Part shown: positions 48,787-60,700 of the stretch, one piece after another
How positions within the stretch are numbered: the first letter of the stretch is position 1
Layout of the letters: every line of letters starts with the position of its first letter
From: Chrysaora quinquecirrha
Lineage: Eukaryota > Cnidaria > Scyphozoa > Semaeostomeae > Pelagiidae
Direction of reading: 5' to 3'
Length of the DNA: 64,000 bases
Assembly: GCA_014526335.1 (NCBI GenBank)
Contig: JACTAT010000029.1
Coordinates: forward strand, 5,527,913 to 5,591,912
Position numbers and translations under genes: made by a program
The notes under the pieces: model-generated
Database searches by the model: none
Told to the model about the DNA's origin: nothing
What the model saw: the letters and a program-made list of their open reading frames with translations, nothing else

Positions 48787-51700
48787 TCATGTAATGGTCT
48801 TTTCACGTGGAGGTCTCATATTGTTTCGCTTGACACATTTTACTATCCATCGGATACCATCTTCGATGTGTTCCCTAGAAAATAAATTCAAAAACACGTT
48901 TATTCCTTAATTTTTCAATAAAATGAGGCTGAAAGTCTTTATATGGCTTCATTTTCTTACTTCATTATATAGGAGCCTTTAAGGGGAGTATGAGAAGAAA
49001 TAGATCGTTGAAGCAACTTATTGCAATAGGAGCCAGCAACTTTAAACTGTCTTACATTTGGGATTTTGGGCTGATTAAATTTTAATCAGCCCAAAATCCA
49101 AAATGTAAAGGTGATTTGATTTCAGCAGGAAGGACGTTCCAAATTTTTCAGTCCTAGAAATATTCCTTTATTTCAGTGCTAAATGGACCAAATTACTTTA
49201 ATAAAAGCAAAATGGAAGACGAGACCACCATCTGAGGCACAACAGAAAGTCGACACTCAATGCTAGAAACCTTAGAAAAACGATACGACATGTTGTTAAC
49301 CCTTGAAAAGCCGAGAAAACCTCATTTGTATCCAGATCTATCAACGAAGCACTCCTTTTTCTAAAATAGATTACACCGTTGATCAAAAATAGAAGGATTC
49401 CTTTTCCAATAGAAATTTTGACATGGTAACTGCAAAGTCACTGGCGTAATTTGTAGATTGCAGTGGTGTAGTGTAGCTTGATAACAACTTACTGTAGTTG
49501 ATAAGTAAGGCATTGGCATTATGTGTTTTGAATTCCACAGGCAACACTTTTTTTAATAAGCAACTGGTCAATAAGCAACTAGGACTGAGAGTTTGTTAAA
49601 CCTTTTGGTTTAGATAGCTTTCTTTATACCGTACACCATTGCAAACTTGTCAATTACATTGAAAACAAGAAAGAGCAAAAAAGAGTTTTTAGGGGGTACG
49701 AGCCTTCAAAGTCTCCGATCTTCTCGAGAGTTGGTGGAGCTTTCAATCCCTGGAAGGTCTTAAGAGAGAAAAAGAAGCACGACAAGTCCCAAATGAATGC
49801 ATCTACTTTTCAGCACTAAGCTCTACAAAACTACTGTGAAAAACGCCGTGAGAAAAACGTAAAAAAAAGTTCACCGCGATCGCTCCACACTCTTAAAGCC
49901 AATACCTATCGTGGTATGTGAAAAGTTGTTATGAAGTGCTGTGCGATACGGCATTATTGTAGCCACGATGCCCTGCACGTTTGATCTATCACAGGTCAAG
50001 CACATAGTTCTGAAGTCTCGCAGTTCAAACATAAGTCCTTACTTACAAAACCCTATACAGATTATCCAGTCATATCAACATTACACAGTGCTCGGGAAAA
50101 GTCGAGATTTAATGTGCGAGTATCGAATATAATTTGGTTAGAGGGAGTGCTGCATGACGTTATTGCACTGTAAAGCCCTTAATAAGACGCTGTCGCAAAC
50201 TGATAGCTACACAGTTAACAGCGAACTAGTTACTTTGGCTTCGGAAACAGAATAGAGAGAGATAGAGAGGAAAGTTATTCCAGAATACCCCAGGGCAAAT
50301 CAAAGCAGTGATGCCCAAGTTTTTTCTCTCAATATCACCACACCTCGTTGTTCCTCCGCCCTTTATCTGAAATGAAAGGCAGCCGGAGACTCCGTGATGC
50401 CGGACTTTGGGTGGGAATTGAGCTCATGATCAAAGATTGCGAATCAACCTCGCACTCAACCTCGTTCCAAGGGTGAATAGGCCTCTACATGAGACCTCGC
50501 TGTCTATATCACCAATCAACTTGACAGTTGGGGTTCGAGGAAATTCGATTTGGAGCCTTGGGACGAGGTTGGGCACGGACATTGCCGGTATGCCTCGTCA
50601 CGTCTTGAGTTTCGTACCGGATAGGGCTTTCAGTTCCACTATGACAACGACTCCTAATCCGGCATAAGACGTTTCGCAAGTCGTCTTGAAAAGCTTGCGC
50701 ATGATATGAAATTCAAGACGGGACGCAGCGGCACAGTGTAATCATGCCAATCGTGTTAATCCTGTGATGAAGTAAGAGTAAAAATATAAACAAACGTATT
50801 TCTCTTCCAATACTTTCCTTTTTCTACAATCAAATTCTATATTTCACTTAAAACAACTTCTTACTTCAACGAAAATTTCAACCCACTTCATCAACTACTC
50901 CCAGTTACGACCACGCGTTCACATTCCTCACAGTCTCGTCCCAGACCTCCTAGTACTCCTCCACACTCCCCTCTACTAAAACAAATGTTAGCTCTAAAAA
51001 ACACAAGTCAAACCTAACTGATTACATAGAATGAAATATGAATACAACAACAAAACAAGTTAAGTCTATTTTTTTGTGTTCTTTTTTTCTTAATATATGC
51101 GAAGGTCCGTTTCCTTTTAACACTCCTATATACAATTAATATACAAATGAGTCAATAGTCAGTAACAGGTATTCCATACCTCTCTGGTGGACGTCTGTCA
51201 CGTCGCAAGTTATATCTTTGATTCCCATCATTCTGTTCAATTCTGCGTCTATAATTCACAAGAAGATCATCCTCTTCTTCAGATTCATTTTCGTCAATAT
51301 CATTGACTTCTTCGTTGATACTCACATCATCAAAGACAATATCAGCTGGACTAAATCTTTTCAAAGTGTTCGAATGTACAAATTTCCTTTTCCCATCAGA
51401 GGTAGATTCAATCTCACAGTTTCCTTCTATTTTACTGATGACACGATACGGTCCTAGATACTTTTGACTAAGTCCTCTCGCTACTGGGTTCTTATAAAGC
51501 ACAATATCTCTTAACTCTATTTCTTTGTTTCTGGATACCCGATATCTCGTATCGTAATTATCCTTTTGCTTCTTACGAGCTTTCTCTGACTTCTCTGTTA
51601 CGTAATGCTTAAGCTTATTGTGACGTTCGTTTAGCTCTTCGAGATATTTTGCTGGTCCTCCTATAGGTCTTTTCACTTCGTGTTTGTCTTCAATATCAAA

Positions 51701-54700
51701 TGCTACTCTTGGTGCACGACCATACATAAGTTCAAAGGAGATACTCCTGTTGTTTCCTGTTTACTTATACGGTAGGCTAACAACGCCGATGGTAACTGTT
51801 CGTCCCAGTCATCACAATCTTTGTTTACTCGCATACGTAGCAAAAGTTTTAGTACTCCATTGAATCTTTCGCATAACCCATCAGTTTGAGGGTGGTAGGG
51901 TGTTGTTCTACGCTTCTCTATTCCAAATAAACTACACATACTCGCAAATAGATGTGATTCGAAATTGCGTCCTTGATCTGTAAGTAAGATCCTTGGCATG
52001 CTGTGTCGAGAGAAAATCTGCTCTAAAGCTTTGACAACTGTTGTGGCCTCTTGGTTCGGTAAAGCCTCTGCTTCTGCATATTTGGTATAGTAGTCTATCA
52101 CTGTTAAGATGTACTTATTCCCTTGACGTGTAGTCTTAAGCGGGCCTACTATATCGACTCCAACCATGAAGAAGGGTTCTGGTGTAATATCTATCGGTTT
52201 CATCGGAAAACGTGGTTTCGGAACAGTTTTATTCTTAGCACATGTCTCGCAAGATGCACAATAATCTTCTACAGCTTTGTGAAATCCTGGCCAATAAAAT
52301 CTCTTTTGAATGAAGTCAAAGGTCTTATGAACTCCTAAATGACCTATTCTCTGATGAGCCTCTTTCAAGATGTTACTAGTTAAGTATTTAGGCACAACTG
52401 CTTGTAGTCTTTCTTCTCCCATTTCATCTGTCCATTTTCTATACAAGACATCATTTTCAACAATCAAGGAGTCAATAGCATTATACAAAGTTAACAGAGT
52501 TCTGTTTCCATCTGCAGGCCTCTCCTCTGGTTTCTCATTAGTACTGATCCATTGTTTAACAGATGAAATATCTTGATCTAAATCCTGAAGCTCTTTGAAG
52601 TCCTCTGTGGACCAAATAGAAACTTTGATACTATTAACAGGCGCACGAGAAAGTGCATCTGCATGATTCATAGCAGTGCCTGGCTTGTGTATAATCACAT
52701 AATCATATTGCTCTAGTTTTAAAATCCACCTTGCCAACTTTCCATTTGGGTGCTTGATATTACGTAGCCACTGTAATGCCTTATGATCAGAATAAACTGT
52801 AACTCTTCTACCAAAAACATATGCATGAAAATACTGAAGCGCCCAAACTATAGCAAATGCCTCCTTTTCGGTAGTAGTCCAGTTTCTTTCAGCAGGTGAA
52901 AATGCTTTGGAAGCATAAGAAATTACTCTTTCGTCTTCATCTCCTTTCTTTTGGGCTAAGACAGCTCCTATCCCAACATCGCTTGCATCAGTATACAAGA
53001 TGAAATCAGCATCATTATCTGGAAAGGCTAAAATAGGGCAAGTTGATAATTGCTCTTTCAGTATTTTGAAGGCATTTTCACAGTGAGCAGACCAAACGAA
53101 TGCAACATCTTTCTGCAATAGCTTATTTAGTGGAGTCGCTATGTCACTAAAACCTGAGATGAATCGACGGTAGTACGAAACAAGACCCATAAAACGTCGC
53201 AACTCAGTTAAATCTTTTGGCTGCGGATACTCAGATACGGCTCTAACTTTCGCAGAATCTGGACCAAGTCCTTCATTTGAAATGACAAAACCAAGGTATT
53301 TTACGCTGTCACGTGCAAAGAAGCATTTAGCTGATTTAAGCCGAAGACCTGCATTCTTGATAGCCTCCAAAACTTCTTTCAAATTGCTTAAGTGCTCATC
53401 AAAGTTCTTTCCAGTTATCAAAACATCATCTAAATACACTAGGCATTTCTTTGGTGATAAACCTTGTAAAACCTTTTGCATCAGTCTTTGAAAGGTCGGC
53501 ACTGCATTAGCTAATCCGAAGGCATACGATTGAATTCAAATTGCTCACCACCAGGAATAACAAAAGCAGTTTTGACTTACTTTTCTCATCAACTTTTACT
53601 TGCCAATAGCCCGAAGCTAAATCCAATGTTGTAAAGTACTTCTGATCTGACAAATTATCAAGCAAATCGTTAATCTGAGGAATGAGATATGCATCTTTCA
53701 CAGTAACATCGTTCAATTTCGATAATCAACACAAAACCGCCATGAATTGTCCTTTTGCGGACCAGAACAATTGGGCTTGCCCAAGGAGATTGACTAGGCT
53801 GAATTATTTCATTTTCTAGCATTTCTTTTACTTGATCCTCAACGATGGGCCTAAGGGCATTTGGAAGTCGCCTTGGCAACTGTTTAACAGGCTGTGCATT
53901 CCCTGTGTCAATATTATGCTCTACTTCAGATGTACAACCCAGCTCACTTAAGTCATTTGCAAAGATTCCCTTATAGGTGTTTAATAAGGTTTGTATCTGT
54001 TCACGCTCCTGTCCCTTTAAGTGATCCAAATCCCAATTAAACTGTGATACAGTTTGTTCCTCATTTTCTTCAAGAATTGGGTCTGCTATCTCTACATGCT
54101 CTAGGCTTCCTATCTTAGTACCACGATATAACTTCACATTGTTATTACCTGGGTTAATAATTTGTATAGGCACAGTTTGTTGAACAGGGCGAACAAGCAC
54201 CCTCGCAATTAAAATGCCTTTTTCTGCTAGTTTTACATTAGGCTCTAGCAAACTCTGATTTATAAGTGGTGACTTCACTCGTGCTCTGTGAATAACTTCA
54301 CGGTTAGGGGGTATCTCAACATCTTCAGACAACAAAACTGCTTCTGGATCAGTCACAGCAGAATCATGAATAAACAGAGGTATTTGTGATTTATCTGGAA
54401 AAGAAATCATTGGTTTCCCTGTGTCTATCACAGCTTTGCAATTTGTAAGCCAATCTAAACCTAGAATTATTTCACTGACCATTTCATTGGTTACATAGAA
54501 CTCTTGCTCACGCTTTTGATTACCATTGATATCAACTGACAGAAATGTTTTACCCAGAATTCCAATAGGGGAACTGTTTGCTGCCTCAGCAACAATGTCT
54601 GAAGGTAAGAGTGAATCTGAGTCATTTGTAAGCAACTGCCACTCATCCTTACTGATAAGGGACACTGAAGCTCCAGTATCAACTACACAAAGGCGTGCGA

Positions 54701-57700
54701 TACCATTTAAATTAACTTCTATCATGAGGGTCTTCTTTTTATTCACTGGAAATACTGAAGACAATCTGACACGTGTATCACTTTTTGACTGTTGATCTGA
54801 GCTTTGATTGTCAGTATGCTGTGCTTCGTTCTTATCCTCAGGCTGTAATTGAGCTCTACAAACTCTAGATGTGTGCCCTTTATTACCACAACGATAACAT
54901 TTCAAATTGCTTGGAATATTTCCTGAAGGATTACGATTGGGATTCTGAGAGGGCAAAACAGTATTAGGCATTTGAACTCTATTTGCTCTACAATCTCTAG
55001 AGATATGCCCTGGTTTGTTACAATTATAGCAGATCTTATTATTTCGTCTTGCCTGAAAATTTTGCAGAGTAGGGCACTGTTTTGCAACATGTCCAAAACC
55101 ATTACAACTAAAACACACCTGGGTAGTTCTCAAGGAACTGACTGCTCCAATCTGAACTCTTGAGCTTTGCTGTTGTTCATTGACATAAGTTTCAGCTTTC
55201 AGTTTCTGCATTGTTGCATTAGCTGCTTCAAATCTTCTAGCGAGTGATACTGCATCATCCAGGGTTTTTGGTGGCTCCTGTAACAGCTTATTTTGTGTCG
55301 ACTGATCCTTCAAACCCAATACGAACTGATCTATAAGTCTGCTAGTATACTCTTCTCCTTTAAAGCCGCATTTTGCCCCAAATTCACGTAGAGAAATAGC
55401 ATATGAGTCAACAGACTCTCCAGGCTCTTGAATTCTTTTATTAAAATTGTACCGCTTTTCCGTTTGTGTTTGATTCCTCTCAAACAATACTTTTAGTTGG
55501 TCTATCCATTCTTTCCAACCATCTGGGTTTTCATTTTCACTGGCAAACTCGACAGATTCCGCTAAACGGAAGGCATCATCAGTCAAATTGAATAACAAAG
55601 CAAGTCTTCTTTTCTTTACATTTTCAAGTTCTACAGCTTCAAAATAAAGTATTAACTTCTTTACAAATAAGTTAAAATCGTCACCAATTCGATATTTATC
55701 AGGACGTCTAAACAGTGAATACGAAGTTCTTTGGATCTCATCAGTATCAGCAGCAGCAGCTGCAGCACCTTGTCCTTGTCGAGCCATCGCCAATTTAGGC
55801 CCAGACAACTCAATACATAATCAACGATAAATTCAGCATAAAATACAACAAGCAAATCGAGCACAAGATCTCGGTAGGACCTCCAAAAATGTGATGAAGT
55901 AAGAGTAAAAATATAAACAAACGTATTTCTCTTCCAATACTTTCCTTTTTCTACAATCAAATTCTATATTTCACTTAAAACAACTTCTTACTTCAACGAA
56001 AATTTCAACCCACTTCATCAACTACTCCCAGTTACGACCACGCGTTCACATTCCTCACAGTCTCGTCCCAGACCTCCTAGTACTCCTCCACAATCCGATA
56101 AGTGACGCTTTTGCGCTCAGGTATAACTGCTCGGCAAAATCTTATGATGGCACGAATCCACGAAATCAAAACGCGGTGACATCATTCCGGCGGTGACATC
56201 ATTCCGGCGTAATGTAACTGGGGCCTTAATAGATGAAGACCACGTGATTACACAACCACGTGATTACACTTTTCTTGCCTTTACCTGTCCTCCACTTTCC
56301 TTAAGAACAAAAAATCGGCACAATAATATTTGAAGACAAAACAGAACTTCAACAGCAGGCGTTTTCTGAGTCGTCTCGTTCCACATCACGATGAACAAAA
56401 TATCATTATTATACAACAAAAGGTGTTTTTCAAGCTTAATCTTAAAACCGTTACGAGATTTAAATGAAAGCTGTTTATTCCGTCGATTTCCTTTAATATT
56501 CTCTTAAGTCTATTATTTTAATGAATTCGAACTAAACTACTGTATGATGAAGAGATTTTGAAACTTGGCATCAATTTGATAAAAACAACTTTAAGCTGGG
56601 AGGAACTACACTGGAAAACAAAACAAAACCACGACACACAAACTACAAAGTCAAGTACAACACACTTCGCATTTGGCATGCAACTCTCGTTCAGAGCTTA
56701 ATATGTATGTAGCCTTTCATCATAGTCATGCTTTCATACATGGGGTTTCACAACCACACAGTGTGGGTGGCCACATGACTTCAGCACATGACTTCAGTTT
56801 CAAGATAACCAACCATTTTTCGATAACAGACAAACTACAAATATCTTTTCTTATGGTTATGTAAAAGGTAAAGACGAACGCAAAAAGTTCATATCACCAA
56901 TAATAAGCTCTGGGCTAGGTTAACAAACAGTGATTAAACTAAACCAGTTTAACTAATGTTGCATTCTGATTGGTCAATCCAAGGAATCGAATCGATTTGA
57001 TTGGTGGAAATCTAATCAGGTTTAGACGAGGCAGTGTGAAAGCAGTGTACGAAAGAAATAATAACAGCTCAAGAATATCTCGGCCTGGCAATACGGGAAA
57101 ATGAACAGTCAGCCTATTTCAAAATCTACTAGTTGCTCGCAGCTGAGCGCGCGAAGCCTGACTTATGTCTGTGGTTTTTAAATCTTGGATACAAGTGGTT
57201 TATAAGTTTTGAATTGTAACTTGATTTAGCCGGCCTAAAAACATTGAGAGGATCCTTTGCTAATGTAGCTGCTGCTAGTTGCAGGCAAGGACGCCTGCGG
57301 TGGGGGGGGCAAGGGGGGGCAACTGCCCCTCCTGCCCTTATCCAAGGGGGGCAAGGAGGGGCAAGATGTGCCCTCAGCGACAACAATTATTTTTATAATA
57401 GCTTTAAAGTTGTCTGATAAATATTGTAGAATAGAAGAAAGGCAAGAGAAAGGACCATCATATATTGATTTCATTATTTGTTTCTGGGTCGAGGGAAAAT
57501 CGATGTGAGACTTGTCGCCCGTAATTTTTCAAAAATTAATGAACAGAGAAAATCATTTTTCGAAAACCAATAGCAACATCATATTACTCACCTTTATGAC
57601 TTTAAATGCATAAGAATTCTTCAAAAAAAAGATTTCTCTTGCAAAATCGAGTAAATCTTTAACAGTTTTATTGTCAATGAAAAAATTTAAAGGGCGTTTC

Positions 57701-60700
57701 CCACGTTTTCCAGGCTTCTGAAGGGCGTGGTCACTTAACATTTTCTTGGGGGCTATGCCCCCAAACCCCTTTAGTTGCCCTTCTTCAAACCTTTGCCCCC
57801 CTTGCCCTCCATAAGTGCAGGCGTCCCTGGTTGCAGGCACTTAGTGGAAGCTATTTCGAGTTCTTATAAAATAGATCGCAAAGCATCTATGTTTTTAGAA
57901 TTTATCCATGACTATGATTTATCTAAGTTTGTCTGAGAGGGTTTCTTCTGATCGGCTAAGTTAATAGTGTCTTACTACTCGAGTGACACGAATAATCACG
58001 CAAAGACGCTTTATCGTAAAGTAGCAAACAGGATAGGAGGAGATCAATGGAAATCTAAGCCCAGCAGGAGATCAATCAGAATTAATTAAGAAATCCCCGT
58101 TCCTTTGTTAATTGTTTTGATCGGAGTTGGTTCTACATCAAGTAACTGGCAAATTTCCAGAACTTGTATTAAATGTTTTTTACCATTTCCTTTCCTGAAT
58201 TGCGATAACAATGCACAATCATGTTATTCAGCAAGTTGTGTATCTTGTTTTCGAAGTAAAGAAAATTAACCAAATCCACTGACCATGGTACGATGCTAGC
58301 TAGTTGTAGCTGCGAACTTATGTCGAAATGCTAACAACCAGTCAGAACTAATATGGGATACAGCCGATCGCGGGTAAGCACGGCTTAATATACCATTACA
58401 TCTACATGGGGAAGTAAACAGCCAGAGTCATCATAGAATCCCAGCTACATTGCTGTTTTTGTTGCTGTTGCTTGTTGTTGCTGTTGCTGTTTTTTGTTGC
58501 TGTTGCATGTTGTTGCTGTATTGGCTGCTGTGGCTTGTTGTTAGCGTATTGTTGCTGTTGCTTGTTGTTGCTGTTGCTTGTTGTTGCTGCTTTTTGTTGC
58601 TGTTGCTTGTTATTGCTGTTTTTGCTGCTGTTGCTTGTTGTTAGCGTATTGTTGCTCTTGCTTGTTGTTGCTGTTGCTGTTTTTTGTTGCTGTTGCTTGT
58701 TGCTGCTGTCTTTGTTGCTGTTGCTTGTTGTGATGTTGTTGTTGATGTTGCTGCTGCTGCTTTTGTTGCTGTTGCTTATTGCTGCTGTCTTTGTTGCTGT
58801 TGCTTGTTGTTGCTGTTTTTGTTTCTGTTACTTGTTGTTGTTGCTTGTTGTTGTGCATTGCACAAGCTCTGGCCGCACAAAAAATCTACCACACAGCATA
58901 CGGCGAACCTCTAACGTTATCAAAGGGGTGACCGCACCCATTACAACACAACGGATTGCGGACACTTGACAGGAATGAAATGCGATTACTAAAAGGATAA
59001 AACGAAACATGTGACTCACCCGTTCAATGCTGAAATGCCCTGAACTAAACAATCTCTTTGATCGAATTTAATAGAACTTCTAGCAAATATCTCCTTAATC
59101 TCATGGACACTAAGCGCACCCTGTTAAAAGAGAAACGTTTTATAATACAATTGACAAATGAATCACTTTTAGATTATTCCACAAGTGGCATACAACAATA
59201 AGATGGGATTCGAAGCTAGACTGCATGACCAGAGAGCCAACAACGTTTCCACTGAGCTATATAGCTCAATGAAATTGCCCAGTATCTATCCAAGTTATAC
59301 AGCCCAAGGCTCTCCTGTCGTTTGATTTTTTCATGTTTCGGCTATTTTGAGCCTTCTTCAGCACCATACTAGTACATAATATTCATATATATTTTTCATG
59401 AAAGATAGCCAACGACGTTTCCACTGAACTATAGAGCTCAAGCTATGAATTTATGCTTGTCAAACTTGTCAAACGTTCAAACATTGCTTGATAAGGAAAT
59501 TCCAAATGTTTGACAAACAATGTTTGATTGTTTGGCCAGAGCCTTACAATGATACCGTCCCGCAGGTGTACGTAACATCTAGGTCCATTTAGGTTCTATA
59601 GTTTAAATTATTTTGCAAGACATTTAACGTTTAAAGAACGCATAAAAACGAACACCAGGAGTTAAGGCCAGTGGGCTTTTGAAATGTTCAAAGATCAGGT
59701 ATTTCAGCCTGGCCAAACGTAGTAATAAGCAGATTTGCACCCTTGCTCCTTCAGAATGGACAGGCGGACCCTTGCCTCCACAGCGCTTTCATCGGTGTTC
59801 CTGAGGTTTTGATTCCGACCCGAACGTCCCATTTATGATTGCCACCAGAATAGGTGGACCCCTCCAACCTGCATCACCAACACTGATTACCAAGGCCGAA
59901 GCTGAAACGATATCTCTGAGAAACTTTTTTGAATAGATAAGTTTATTCCAATGGCCCCTGGTGTACTATTGTTCTTCTATAACAAAAGCTGTGTTCTAAT
60001 GCTGAAACTCTTTATTCGCTTTAAATCGCAGCAGTTGCAAAGCAAAACGTTGACTCTTAAGATAATTTTGCTAAAACGGTGCTTTCAAGATGGGCCTAGA
60101 CGAAGGTCAAGGTGAAATCCTGTACTGTATTTAGCGCCAGTTGCTAGCATCTTAAATGTAGCCAAATTAACGAGACCTCGACCCTAGCTGTGACGCTACC
60201 GTTAACCATCAGAGAATAATTTTTGAGTGTCTCTATTCCTTACAAACGTCTCAGTTTTCAAGGTAGTGATACATTACAGATTATCCCTGGCTATATGTGG
60301 CACCAAAAGTCTCTAAAGCCTTAGGGATAGAAGCTGTAGAAGACCAGGTCAAACAATTTCATGGCGTTTCAATCTTAAAACATTCTCAGAACGTGCCAAC
60401 TTTAGGCTTCTCTAGATATCCGCGTGGGTTATGAAGAGCTCTTAAATGCGTGCTGAATTGACAAAAAATTTGGCCTGGAAATCTAAGAAACGCTGTTGAA
60501 AACGCTTCGGGGTTATTGTTAGCACACATCAATTGACTCCTGGATGCAGAGCGAATCGAGTTTATCTTGCCTGCCACGACTTGGCTCAGGCTAGATTCTA
60601 GTCAAGGGCTGCAAGTGCTTCGATGATTTGTTCCGGGAAGATGCTTGACCTTGAAATATGCAGGAATGTGCCCTAGAGTTATTACAAGCCAACCCGCCGT

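Larger units (their letters stand above)
50763..56092 (-). mobile_element. Complete Ty3/gypsy-type LTR retrotransposon, 5.33 kb
   Basis: Two LTRs of 203 bp, identical as far as I can compare, bound the element and are flanked by the 5-bp duplication AATCC (50,758-50,762 and 56,093-56,097). Each LTR starts TG and ends CA. The internal frames run on the minus strand in the order gag, protease, reverse transcriptase, RNase H, integrase, which is the Ty3/gypsy order. Identical LTRs mean a young insertion. It sits in the last intron of ARFRP1, in the sense direction. Confidence 0.96.

Noticed and set aside
58472..58969. Leu/Cys-rich plus-strand frame that looks like a membrane protein
   Set aside because: It is the translation of a GTTGCT satellite, and the opposite strand gives an equally long Gln/Asn frame.
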